Positions 1 to 8,195 of a stretch of 8,431 bases of DNA are shown here, in pieces; within the stretch, counting starts at the first letter, position 1; every line of letters starts with the position of its first letter. Under the pieces are notes generated by a model. That model ran no database searches, was not told where the DNA came from, and saw only the letters and a program-made list of their open reading frames with translations. Source of the stretch: Pseudomonadota bacterium (GTDB taxonomy: Bacteria; Pseudomonadota; Alphaproteobacteria; Micropepsales; Micropepsaceae); assembly GCA_023427355.1 (NCBI GenBank), contig JAEZBK010000031.1, forward strand, positions 1 through 8,431, read 5' to 3'. The position numbers and the translations under genes were made by a program.

Positions 1-1
1 G

Positions 2-622
2 TTCTGGATCATTCCCGACAGCCTGCGCGTGAAAGACCATGTCGTGGGCGGCGCCCGTACGCCGCTGGCCGGGATCCGCATCGCGGTGATCGGCAACCTC
101 GGGGCCGGGTCGGGCTTTGTCGATGACGACAAGCTGCAGGATCTGGTGCGCAAGGCCAATACCGTGCGTCCCGATCTTGTGCTGCTGGCGGGCGATTATG
201 CCGGCACGATGGCGCCGGACGCGATCGCGGCGCATCTGGCGCGGCTGGAAGCCCCCATGGGCGTCTTTGCCGTGCTCGGAGAGGCCGACACCGCGCAGAT
301 GGGCCAGGCGCTGGAACAGGCCGGCATCTTCGTGCTGCGCAATTTCCATGTCGTCATCAATACGCGCCGTGGTCCGCTTTTGCTGGCGGGCCTCAGCGCG
401 GGCCAGGGCCGTGCCTTGGCGCCATTGCCGCCAGGCACCACGCTCTGTCTGGCGCATGATGCCGCCGCGCTGGATGGGCAGGCTTGCGACCTGGCCGTGG
501 CGGGGTCGGGCGCCACGCCGGGCCTGACGCTGGCAGGCGGCAAAAGCCTCTTCGTCGCGCCGGGATTGCGCCGCGAAGGCCTGCTTTCGATCCCGGAAAT
601 CTCGCTGCTGAAAATCCAGTAG
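2..622 (+). CDS. Degenerate calcineurin-like metallophosphoesterase homologue, 5' end outside the window
   Basis: The frame is open from the first bases, so the gene is cut by the left edge. A GTG at 29 lies inside it, but the residues before that GTG resemble the family N-terminus, so I treat the gene as continuing upstream. About 206 residues are visible. The layout follows YkuE-type metallophosphoesterases (PF00149): a GxRIAVIG strand, RPDLVLLAGDY (D65, counting from base 2), GVFAVLG, LAHD (H152), and a C-terminal FVAPGL...PEISLLKI. Most metal ligands are gone. The usual SDLH is GNLG (residues 31-34), GNHD/E is GEAD (93-96), and AGHTHGGQ is AGSGATPG (167-174). Only the GD aspartate and the LAH histidine remain. 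I infer a catalytically dead or repurposed protein. The reading frame is intact and ends well, which argues against a decaying pseudogene. Its substrate and role are unknown. ettA follows after 62 bases. Confidence 0.8.
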   Translation, partial: FWIIPDSLRVKDHVVGGARTPLAGIRIAVIGNLGAGSGFVDDDKLQDLVRKANTVRPDLVLLAGDYAGTMAPDAIAAHLARLEAPMGVFAVLGEADTAQMGQALEQAGIFVLRNFHVVINTRRGPLLLAGLSAGQGRALAPLPPGTTLCLAHDAAALDGQACDLAVAGSGATPGLTLAGGKSLFVAPGLRREGLLSIPEISLLKIQ

Positions 623-684
623 CGACGGGGCTGCGGCCTCGTTAAAACCCCTGCAACACGCCTGAATACAGCAAGGAACGCGCC

Positions 685-2343
<1,659 letters not shown>

Positions 2344-2351
2344 TTACTCAT

Positions 2352-2368
2352 TCTGCCAATTCGGCAGA
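2352..2368. other. Short inverted repeat downstream of ettA
   Basis: Six-base arms TCTGCC (2352-2357) and GGCAGA (2363-2368) flank a five-base AATTC loop, starting 9 bases after the ettA stop. No T-run follows on the plus strand, so it is a poor intrinsic terminator. It could be an RNA 3'-end hairpin or a binding site upstream of bphP. The symmetry is visible; the function is not. Confidence 0.35.
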
Positions 2369-2393
2369 TTGCGGGAACTGTACGCTCGGCTCG

Positions 2394-2422
2394 TTTACGG
2401 GCCTGATGGCGGCCTCTATGAA
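2394..2422 (+). promoter_or_regulatory. Candidate sigma-70-type promoter for bphP-bphO
   Basis: TTTACG (2394-2399) and TATGAA (2417-2422) are separated by 17 bases, each matching four of six consensus positions. Transcription would start near 2429 and give a leader of about 40 bases. The match is moderate and was found by eye, so treat it as a candidate only. Confidence 0.3.
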
Positions 2423-2466
2423 GGTCGAATGCATAGCGTAGCTTATCGTCCCGGACGCCTGCCCCT

Positions 2467-5028
2467 GTGGGCGCAATGAGTCCCGCCTCCCTGCAGCCGG
2501 GCACGCCGATAGACCTCACCAATTGTGAGCGCGAGCCGATCCACATCCTGGGCAACATTCAGGATTTCGGCTTCCTGATTGCGGTCAGCGCCGACTGGTT
2601 CGTGGTTCGTGCCTCCGCCAACCTGGCGCGCCATACCGGTGTCGAACCCGGTGCGGTGCTGGGCCAGCCGCTGGTCGGTTTCTTCACCGAACGCGCCATC
2701 CACGATATCCGCAACCGCGTCACCCTGCTGCGCGGGCCCGATGCGGTGGAGCGGCTTTTCGGCGTCACGCTGCGCGAGGGCGGTGCGCCGTTCGACGTGG
2801 CGCTGCATTTTTCCGGCGACTGCATTGTCATCGAGGCCGAGCCGGCCGTCGTGCAGGACATGGAGGCCGCGGCCATGGTGCGCGCCATGATTGCGCGCGT
2901 CGGCCAGGCGGACACGTTCCAGGGTTTCCTGCGCGAGGGAGCGCGGCAGGTGCGGGCGCTGACCGGCTTTGATCGGGTAAAGGTCTATCGCTTCGACGAT
3001 CAGGGGTCTGGCGAGGTGGTGGCCGAAGCGCTTCGACCGGGCGTGGATTCGTTCCTGGGGTTGCATTATCCCGCCTCCGACATTCCGCCCCAGGCGCGCA
3101 AGCTCTACCTGCGCAACATTTTCCGTGTCATCGCCGACATCAACAGCGTGTCCGTTCCCATCCTGCCGCAGCGCGACGCCAAGGGCGCGCCGCTGGATCT
3201 TTCGCTGGCCGTGACGCGCGCCGTCTCGCCGATCCATATCGAATATCTCCAGAATATGGGCGTGGGCGCGTCGCTTTCCATCTCCATCATCTGCGACGGC
3301 AAATTGTGGGGGCTTTTTGCCTGCCATCACTATGGTCCGCTCCTGCCATCCCTGGCCTACCGCACGGCGGCGGAACTGTTCGGGCAGATGTTTTCCTTCA
3401 TGCTGGAAAGCCGGGAGCGCCGGCAGGCAGCCGAGTATGAATCCCATGCCCGCATGGCCGCCGACCGGCTGATGGTGACCATGGCGCAGGATGCGGCGCT
3501 GATGGACAATGCCCAATGGCTGGGCGAGCAGGTGCTGGACCTGATTCCCGCTGATGGTGTTGGCGTCTTCGCCAATGGGCGCGCCACGCTTTTGGGCCTG
3601 ACGCCGCCGCCGGAAGGCTTTGGCGTCATCATCCGCCACCTGATCGACCGCGGCGTCAACGATGTCTGCATCAGCGAGAGCCTGCACCAGTTGGTGCCCG
3701 AGGCCGCTGCCTATGCCGATCGCGCCTCCGGCATGCTTGCCATCCCGGTGTCGCGCGCGCCGGGTGATTACGTGGTGCTGTTCCGCGCCGAACAGTTGCG
3801 GTCGGTGCGATGGGCCGGCAATCCGCAAAAGCCGGTGGAGCATGGGCCCCATGGCGCGCGGCTGACGCCGCGCAAGAGCTTCGAGGCCTGGTCGGAACTG
3901 GTGAAGGGCCAGTCGCTGCCCTTTACCGCAGCGCAGCGCCGCGTCGCCGAAGGGTTGCGTTCGGGCATGCTGGAAGTTCTCCTGCGCCTGTCCGACAGCG
4001 CCGAGGCGGAGCGCAGCAAGGCGCAGGAACGTCAGGCGCTTCTCATCGCCGAACTCAATCACCGCGTCCGCAACATCCTGGCGCTGATCCGCGGGCTCAT
4101 CTCCCAGACCCGCTCCAGCGCCCAGACGGTGGAAGGGTTCGTCGCCACGCTGGACGATCGCGTGGCGGCGCTGGCGCGGGCGCATGACCAGATCACGTCG
4201 CAAAGCTGGGGGCCGGCGCGCCTGTCCGATCTGCTGGAAGTCGAGACCGGGGCTTTCCTGGGCGCCAAGCGCGCGCAGGTGAAGCTGGAAGGCCCGCCAT
4301 TGATGATCCAGCCTTCCGCCTTCACCACCCTTGCGCTGGTCTTCCATGAACTGATGACCAATGCCGCAAAATATGGCGCCCTGTCCGACAGTGGCCAGGT
4401 AACGGTGGCCTGGCGCCTGAGCAGCGAAGGAGACCTGCTGATGGATTGGTCCGAATCCGGCGGCCCGGCCGTCACCGCGCCAACGCGGCGGGGGTTCGGC
4501 TCCACCATCATCGAGCAGTCCATTCCCTTCGACCTGGGCGGCAAGGCGGATATCTCATACCAGGTGACCGGCGTGCGGGCGCATTTCTGCGTGCCGGCGC
4601 GCCATGTCGCCGGCGTGGCGACGGGCCGATCCGCAACGCCAGGCAAGGACCTGGCGGTTGCGGCCGAGCCGCTCAAGGGCAGGCGCGTGCTGCTGGTGGA
4701 AGACAGCATGATCATCGCCCTGGATGCCGAGGACGCGCTGAAGGAAATCGGCGCGGTCAAGGTGACGGTCGCGGCCAGCCTGGCGCGCGCCATGGCCGTG
4801 CTGGATGAAGCCAGCTTTGATTTCGCGCTGCTGGATTTCAACCTGGGCGCGGAAAGCAGCATGCCGGTCGCCGAGCGGCTTTCGCAAATGGGTGTGCCCT
4901 TCGCCTTTGCCACGGGCTATGGCGAAGGTGCGGGCCTGTCCGAACGCTTTCCGGGCCTGCGCGTCGTGGCCAAGCCCTATGGCGCCGATCATCTGCGCCG
5001 TGGCCTGTCCGGCATGTTCGACGGATGA
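2467..5028 (+). CDS. bphP: Bacteriophytochrome hybrid kinase: PAS-GAF-PHY, HWE histidine kinase, C-terminal receiver
   Basis: This 853-residue soluble red/far-red photosensor has the domain order known from Agrobacterium Agp2 (numbering from GTG 2467). C20 in the NCEREPIHI motif is the expected biliverdin-linking cysteine. The GAF domain carries PASDIP (202-207), the chromophore-contact H257 in SPIHIEYLQNMGV, and CHH (286-288). The PHY tongue motif PRKSF is at 468-472. The kinase has the phosphoacceptor H532 in ELNHRVRN. It also has the HWE-defining H627 (FHELMTNAAKYGALS) and WSE (661-663). The receiver (about 738-850) keeps E745/D746, phosphoacceptor D790, T816 and K836. All parts look functional. 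An oddity is IQDFG (31-35) where IQPHG is usual. Start choice: an in-frame stop at 2434 leaves only GTG 2467 or ATG 2476, neither with a strong Shine-Dalgarno. HWE kinases often feed the alphaproteobacterial general stress response; that link here is inference. Confidence 0.95.
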   Translation: MGAMSPASLQPGTPIDLTNCEREPIHILGNIQDFGFLIAVSADWFVVRASANLARHTGVEPGAVLGQPLVGFFTERAIHDIRNRVTLLRGPDAVERLFGVTLREGGAPFDVALHFSGDCIVIEAEPAVVQDMEAAAMVRAMIARVGQADTFQGFLREGARQVRALTGFDRVKVYRFDDQGSGEVVAEALRPGVDSFLGLHYPASDIPPQARKLYLRNIFRVIADINSVSVPILPQRDAKGAPLDLSLAVTRAVSPIHIEYLQNMGVGASLSISIICDGKLWGLFACHHYGPLLPSLAYRTAAELFGQMFSFMLESRERRQAAEYESHARMAADRLMVTMAQDAALMDNAQWLGEQVLDLIPADGVGVFANGRATLLGLTPPPEGFGVIIRHLIDRGVNDVCISESLHQLVPEAAAYADRASGMLAIPVSRAPGDYVVLFRAEQLRSVRWAGNPQKPVEHGPHGARLTPRKSFEAWSELVKGQSLPFTAAQRRVAEGLRSGMLEVLLRLSDSAEAERSKAQERQALLIAELNHRVRNILALIRGLISQTRSSAQTVEGFVATLDDRVAALARAHDQITSQSWGPARLSDLLEVETGAFLGAKRAQVKLEGPPLMIQPSAFTTLALVFHELMTNAAKYGALSDSGQVTVAWRLSSEGDLLMDWSESGGPAVTAPTRRGFGSTIIEQSIPFDLGGKADISYQVTGVRAHFCVPARHVAGVATGRSATPGKDLAVAAEPLKGRRVLLVEDSMIIALDAEDALKEIGAVKVTVAASLARAMAVLDEASFDFALLDFNLGAESSMPVAERLSQMGVPFAFATGYGEGAGLSERFPGLRVVAKPYGADHLRRGLSGMFDG

Positions 5029-5597
5029 GCGGCGCACACAAATCCCTGCGCGATGCCACCCAAGCGGTTCATGAGGCGCTGCATGGCGCCGAGCCTTTTG
5101 CGCGCATTGCCGAAGGCCGCATGGATCGCGAAGGCTATGGCGCGCTGCTGGTGATGCTGCATCGCTATCATACGGCCATGGCGGGGCATTGCATCGTGGC
5201 CGCCGCGTCCCTCCAGGCCCCGGTTCTGGGCGATGCCCATCGGCTCCGGCTGGCGGCGCTGAAAAGCGATCTCGCCTGGTGCCGCCAGGCGGCGGCGCGC
5301 GAAGAGGAAGAACCCGCGCGGCATGCCGATTTCGCCGTGGGCTGTCTGTACACGGTGCAGGGCTCGACCCTGGGCGGAAAAGTGATCCATCGCCAGCTTG
5401 CTGCTCTCCTGCCCGAGGGCGGGCGCGGCTTCTTTGCCGGGCATGCGGACGATGGCGCACATTGGCGCCTGTTCTGCGCGCGGCTTGAGCTGCATGCGCC
5501 TGCGATGGACATGGCGCGGGTTCAGGCGGGAGCTGCCCACGCCTTTGCGCGCTTTGGCGGCCTGCTGAACGCGATGCAGTCCACCCTTGCGGCATGA
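5025..5597 (+). CDS. bphO: Biliverdin-producing heme oxygenase (BphO type)
   Basis: This 190-residue all-helical cytoplasmic protein should oxidise heme to biliverdin, CO and Fe2+, supplying the chromophore of the adjacent phytochrome. The N-terminal LRDATQAVHEALH puts H16 at the expected proximal heme-ligand position. The distal-helix motif of bacterial phytochrome-linked heme oxygenases appears as YTVQGSTLGGKVI (about 109-121), with the glycine-rich bend GSTLGG. The C-terminal AFARFGGLLN also fits the fold, and the length is typical. The start ATG overlaps the bphP stop (ATGA, 5025-5028), indicating translational coupling and one transcript. Its own Shine-Dalgarno is weak, consistent with coupling. 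Here the oxygenase follows the phytochrome, whereas many bacteria place bphO first. A heme-iron acquisition role is possible but less likely given the linkage. Confidence 0.93.
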   Translation: MSGAHKSLRDATQAVHEALHGAEPFARIAEGRMDREGYGALLVMLHRYHTAMAGHCIVAAASLQAPVLGDAHRLRLAALKSDLAWCRQAAAREEEEPARHADFAVGCLYTVQGSTLGGKVIHRQLAALLPEGGRGFFAGHADDGAHWRLFCARLELHAPAMDMARVQAGAAHAFARFGGLLNAMQSTLAA

Positions 5598-5598
5598 A

Positions 5599-5626
5599 AA
5601 AGCCGCGCCCGTGAAGGCGCGGCTTT
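5599..5626. terminator. Intrinsic terminator between convergent bphO and mlaC
   Basis: Perfect 11-base arms AAAGCCGCGCC (5599-5609) and GGCGCGGCTTT (5616-5626) flank a six-base CGTGAA loop. It begins two bases after the bphO stop and lies 18 bases past the mlaC stop. Read on the minus strand the stem ends in a run of five T, a good terminator for mlaC. On the plus strand only three T follow, so termination of bphP-bphO may be weaker. Confidence 0.85.
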
Positions 5627-5644
5627 CGCTGGAAACAGGGTCTT

Positions 5645-6271
5645 TTACGACTTGAACTGCTTGGCCAGTTCGCTGAGATGGTTCACCAGCAGCTTCACAT
5701 TGCCGTTGTTCTGGCCCAGGAAGGCGACGAACTGGTCGCGCTGCTGCAGCGACAGCCACACACCTTCGACCGACACATCCGTCACCACGGGGCGCGGACC
5801 ATCGGTGCGCACGCGGAACGAGACCTCCAGCGGCGGCTGGTTGCCCTTGGCCGGATCGATGAGCTGGGTCGAAACGATGCTGTCGGTGGGCGCACGCTGG
5901 GTCGAGCCGGTGACCTTCAGCGTCTGGCCGGAATATTTGGAGAAATAGAACTGGTAAACCGCCACGGCATAATTCTGAAACGCCGTCTCGAAGGCGGCCA
6001 GGTCGGCCGGCGAGGCGCTGCGGCGATATTGGCCCAGGGTGAAGTCGGCAATGCGCTTCACGTCGGTCAGGGTCAGCAGGAAGTCTTCAAACTGGTCGCG
6101 CTTCTGGGCGGGGGCCAGCGTCTTGTTGTTGAGGATGCCCAGCCCGCGCTGGATGTTCTGCGAAACGAAAGCCTCCGCCTGGTTCTGCGCCATGGCGGGC
6201 ATGGCCACGAAGGGCGTGGCGAGCAGGGCGGCCAGGATCGTGCGGCGGGCCAGGCGGACAGACTTCAGCAT
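5645..6271 (-). CDS. mlaC: MlaC/Ttg2D periplasmic phospholipid-binding protein
   Basis: This 208-residue protein has a clear Sec signal peptide: a basic start (MLKSVRLARR), a hydrophobic core, and an AMA|QN cleavage site after residue 28. The mature part matches the MlaC family (PF05494): LLTLTDVKRIADFTLGQYRR, AVYQFYFSKYSGQTLKVTG, and the C-terminal VVTDVSVEGVWLSLQQRDQF followed by LLVNHL. MlaC is known to ferry phospholipids across the periplasm between the outer-membrane MlaA complex and the inner-membrane MlaFEDB transporter. Length is typical. It lies 78 bases downstream of mlaA on the same strand and so is probably co-transcribed, though the gap may hold its own promoter. The Shine-Dalgarno (AGAGAG, just upstream on the minus strand) is weak. 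The transporter genes mlaFEDB are not in the window. Confidence 0.93.
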   Translation of the reverse strand: MLKSVRLARRTILAALLATPFVAMPAMAQNQAEAFVSQNIQRGLGILNNKTLAPAQKRDQFEDFLLTLTDVKRIADFTLGQYRRSASPADLAAFETAFQNYAVAVYQFYFSKYSGQTLKVTGSTQRAPTDSIVSTQLIDPAKGNQPPLEVSFRVRTDGPRPVVTDVSVEGVWLSLQQRDQFVAFLGQNNGNVKLLVNHLSELAKQFKS

Positions 6272-6297
6272 GGGACTCTCTTGGTTCTGGAACCCGA

Positions 6298-6326
6298 AGC
6301 ATCGCGGGTCTGGGTGGCGGTTTCAA
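6298..6326 (-). promoter_or_regulatory. Candidate internal promoter for mlaC
   Basis: On the minus strand TTGAAA (6326-6321) precedes GATGCT (6303-6298) with a 17-base spacer. The -35 match is good and the -10 match is poor (three of six). It would allow mlaC expression independent of mlaA. This was found by eye. Confidence 0.25.
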
Positions 6327-6349
6327 GGCCGTGCGGGGCCAGGGGTTCC

Positions 6350-7093
6350 TTAGAAATCGGGCAAATCCGCGCTTGGCGCCGGTGCGCCATCGCGTATCTC
6401 GTTATCGCGCACCTGGCGGTACAGGTTCCGCAAGCCGGCATAATAATCCACGGAACTGCGCTCGATCCCCTGCAAGGTCTCGAATGTCTGGGACCGCAGA
6501 TCCAGCACGCGCACATATTGGCGCCCCGCCGACCACCACAGATGCTGCTTGACCCGAATATAATTGGTGGGATCGAGCACGAAGGTGTCCATGGCCAGGC
6601 CCACCGTGTCGCGCGGATTGTTCGGTCCCAGCAGGGGCAGCATCACAAAGGGGCCTTCCCCCACGCCCCATGTCGCCAGGGTCTGGCCGAAGTCTTCATT
6701 ATGATGCGCAAGGCCCAGCCGCGTGGCCGGATCAAACAGTCCGCCCAGGCCAGGGCCGGTATTCAGCACGAACCGCGCCAGCGTGGTGCCGGCGCGATCC
6801 GGTTTGCCCTGGAGGATGTCGTTCACGAACACCGTGGGCGCAGCCAGGTTGCGCAGGAAGTTGCCCACACCCAGGCGCACGGTTTCGGGCAGCGACAGAT
6901 ACCGCTTCACCGTGGGAACGAAGAAGATTTCGTCCAGGTGCTGGTTGAGAACCAGGATGTCGCGATTGGTGGCTTCGAAGGGGTCGTTGGCGGCCAGCGC
7001 CTCGGGCGAGGGCGCAGTCGCGGCGCAGGCGGTCAGCACCAGGCTGCAAAAGCCCAGCATCGGTCCCACCAGCCGCGCCTTCCAACTGCGCAT
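6350..7093 (-). CDS. mlaA: MlaA/VacJ outer-membrane lipoprotein
   Basis: This 247-residue lipoprotein has a signal peptide ending in the lipobox LTAC with lipidated C23. The next residues (AAT) contain no aspartate retention signal, so it should be sorted to the outer membrane. The mature sequence follows MlaA (PF04333): NDPFEATNR, FLRNLAAPTVFVNDILQG, RFVLNTGPGLGGLFDPA, DFGQTLATWGVGEGPFVMLPLLGP and RDTVG. MlaA is known to form a ring in the outer membrane that removes mislocalised phospholipids and passes them to MlaC. The reading frame stays open far upstream, but the start at 7093 is chosen because it places the signal peptide at the N-terminus and has AAGGGA as a Shine-Dalgarno. mlaC is next on the same strand. 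The gene is divergent from the ArsR-methyltransferase gene. Confidence 0.95.
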   Translation of the reverse strand: MRSWKARLVGPMLGFCSLVLTACAATAPSPEALAANDPFEATNRDILVLNQHLDEIFFVPTVKRYLSLPETVRLGVGNFLRNLAAPTVFVNDILQGKPDRAGTTLARFVLNTGPGLGGLFDPATRLGLAHHNEDFGQTLATWGVGEGPFVMLPLLGPNNPRDTVGLAMDTFVLDPTNYIRVKQHLWWSAGRQYVRVLDLRSQTFETLQGIERSSVDYYAGLRNLYRQVRDNEIRDGAPAPSADLPDF

Positions 7094-7120
7094 CGCCGAA
7101 CATCCCTTGGTAATGGCGGT

Positions 7121-7146
7121 GTTTTTGCCGTTTTTGCGTTGCAAAA
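7121..7146. repeat. Phased TTTTGC/GCAAAA half-sites upstream of mlaA
   Basis: GTTTTTGC occurs twice in tandem (7121-7128 and 7130-7137), and an inverted GCAAAA follows at 7141-7146. The six-base half-sites start at 7123, 7132 and 7141, an exact 9-base spacing. The last two form a TTTTGC-GTT-GCAAAA inverted repeat. They lie 30 to 53 bases upstream of the mlaA start, so they may fall in its promoter or leader. The regulator is unknown. Confidence 0.5.
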
Positions 7147-7151
7147 TCCAG

Positions 7152-7165
7152 CCCCGAAACCGGGG
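7152..7165. other. Small GC-rich hairpin in the divergent mlaA/ArsR control region
   Basis: CCCCG (7152-7156) pairs with CGGGG (7161-7165) across a four-base AAAC loop. It sits in the middle of the 139-base divergent region with no T-run in place for termination. Its role is unclear. Confidence 0.3.
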
Positions 7166-7174
7166 TATCTGCCC

Positions 7175-7204
7175 TTGCGAACGGGCTCCGGGACAGCATA
7201 TAAA
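7175..7204 (+). promoter_or_regulatory. Candidate promoter for the ArsR-methyltransferase/metF operon
   Basis: TTGCGA (7175-7180) and TATAAA (7199-7204) are 18 bases apart. The -10 box lies within the left half of the palindrome at 7197-7218, so a protein bound there would block RNA polymerase, as expected for an ArsR repressor. Transcription would start near 7211 and give a leader of about 20 bases that includes the GGAGG. Confidence 0.45.
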
Positions 7205-7218
7205 GATATGCTTATATG
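7197..7218. promoter_or_regulatory. AT-rich palindromic operator, probable autoregulatory site of the ArsR-family protein
   Basis: Seven-base arms CATATAA (7197-7203) and TTATATG (7212-7218) are perfect complements, with a symmetric ATAT at the centre (7206-7209). Eighteen of 22 positions are symmetric. The element stands out as AT-rich in GC-rich surroundings. It sits 14 bases before the GTG start and overlaps the predicted -10 box. ArsR-family repressors typically bind such AT-rich palindromes upstream of their own gene. Confidence 0.7.
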
Positions 7219-7232
7219 TTTTGGAGGGTGCG

Positions 7233-8195
7233 GTGGATCGGCTGGTGGCCATGCTTCGCGCGGCGGGTGATCCCACCCGCCTGCGGTTGCTCCTGCTGCT
7301 GCGCGAAGCCGAACTGACCGTGAGCGAACTCATCGAAATCGTCGGCCAGTCCCAGCCCCGGGTTTCGCGCCATCTCAAGCTTCTGGGAGAGGCCGGGCTT
7401 CTGGAACGATTCAAGGAAGGAAGCTGGGTGTTCTATCGCGCCGCCGGGCGCGGGATGGGCGCCCGCCTGAGCGCAAGCGTGGCCGAGCTGTCGGGCGGAT
7501 ATCCTGGTGACATGATGCGCCTGCAGCAGGTGCGGGCCCAGCGCGCGGCCCGGGCCGCAGCCTATTTCAAGGCCAATGCCGCCGAATGGGCGCGCATCCG
7601 CAGCCTGCATGCCCCGGAAAAAGACGTGGAAGCGGCGATCCTGTCCCGCCTGGGCGGGCCGATCACCCAACTTCTGGATATCGGCACAGGTACGGGCCGC
7701 ATGCTGGAACTGCTGGCGCCCCAGGCCGAACGGGCCATCGGCATAGATGTGAGCCCTGAAATGCTCGCGATCGCCCGTGACAGGCTGCAGAGCCAGACGC
7801 TCACCCAGGCACAGGTGCGGCTGGGCGATCTCTACCGCCTGCCTTTCGCCGATGCGGGCACAAGCGACAATGAAGCCGGCTTCGACGCAGTGCTGCTTCA
7901 CCAGGTGCTGCATTACCTCGACGATCCCGGCGCTGCGGTGGCCGAAGCGGCGCGGGTGATGCGCCCGCAGGCGCGTCTGCTGATCGCCGACTTCGCGCCC
8001 CACGGCCTGGAGTTCCTGCGCGACGAATATGCCCATCGCCGCCTGGGCTTTACCGATGCGGAGGTCGCAGGCTGGCTGGAGGCGGCGGGGCTGAGCCTGG
8101 CCGCCACCGACATCATTGCATCCCAGGGTGCCGCCAGCGACAAGCTCACCGTCAAATTGTGGCTCGCCACACGCAACAAGAACGAGGCCCCATGA
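7233..8195 (+). CDS. ArsR-family regulator fused to a SAM-dependent methyltransferase
   Basis: This 320-residue cytoplasmic protein has two domains. Residues 1-80 are a winged helix of ArsR type: DPTRLRLLLLL, then ELTVSELIEIVGQSQPRVSRHLKLLGEAGLL with the recognition helix around 39-52, and a wing ending in VFYRA. Residues 110-315 are a class I methyltransferase with SAM-binding motif LLDIGTGTGR (147-156), acidic D172 in GIDVS, LLHQVLHYLDDP (221-232) and a family-typical YAHRRLGF (266-273). The protein has no cysteine, and the usual metal-sensing ELCVC is ELTVS, so arsenic or thiol-metal sensing is excluded. It overlaps metF by 4 bases, suggesting control of methionine/SAM metabolism. SahR is the known ArsR-family precedent; identity with SahR is inference. 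Whether the methyltransferase acts or only senses SAM/SAH is unknown. GTG 7233 is chosen for its GGAGG at 7223-7227; ATG 7251 is the alternative. Confidence 0.92.
   Translation: MDRLVAMLRAAGDPTRLRLLLLLREAELTVSELIEIVGQSQPRVSRHLKLLGEAGLLERFKEGSWVFYRAAGRGMGARLSASVAELSGGYPGDMMRLQQVRAQRAARAAAYFKANAAEWARIRSLHAPEKDVEAAILSRLGGPITQLLDIGTGTGRMLELLAPQAERAIGIDVSPEMLAIARDRLQSQTLTQAQVRLGDLYRLPFADAGTSDNEAGFDAVLLHQVLHYLDDPGAAVAEAARVMRPQARLLIADFAPHGLEFLRDEYAHRRLGFTDAEVAGWLEAAGLSLAATDIIASQGAASDKLTVKLWLATRNKNEAP

Noticed and set aside
29..622. GTG at 29 as the true start of the metallophosphoesterase homologue.
   Set aside because: The frame is open to the window edge and the residues before the GTG resemble the family N-terminus, so the gene most likely begins upstream.
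2373..2394. GGAAC followed by CGTT upstream of bphP, resembling an EcfG general-stress promoter.
   Set aside because: The spacer is only 13 bases, whereas the known EcfG pattern needs about 16 to 17. It would fit an HWE kinase story too conveniently.
2443..4347. A 634-codon open frame on the minus strand opposite bphP.
   Set aside because: It is antisense to a clearly conserved phytochrome, lacks recognisable domains, and has the His/Arg/Gln/Gly-rich composition typical of shadow frames in GC-rich DNA.
6327..6340. GGCC-N6-GGCC hairpin between mlaA and mlaC as a terminator.
   Set aside because: The stem is four bases with no T-run on the minus strand, too weak to call.
5678..7270. A 530-codon open frame on the plus strand opposite mlaC and mlaA.
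   Set aside because: It is antisense to two well-recognised Mla genes, and nothing in its translation resembles a protein family.
7094..7414. An N-terminal extension of mlaA by 107 residues upstream of 7093.
   Set aside because: It would bury the lipoprotein signal peptide inside the protein and run through the control region and the start of the divergent ArsR-type gene.
7233..8195. Arsenic resistance regulator with ArsM-like methyltransferase.
   Set aside because: The protein contains no cysteine, lacks the ELCVC metal motif, and is coupled to metF rather than to arsenic genes.
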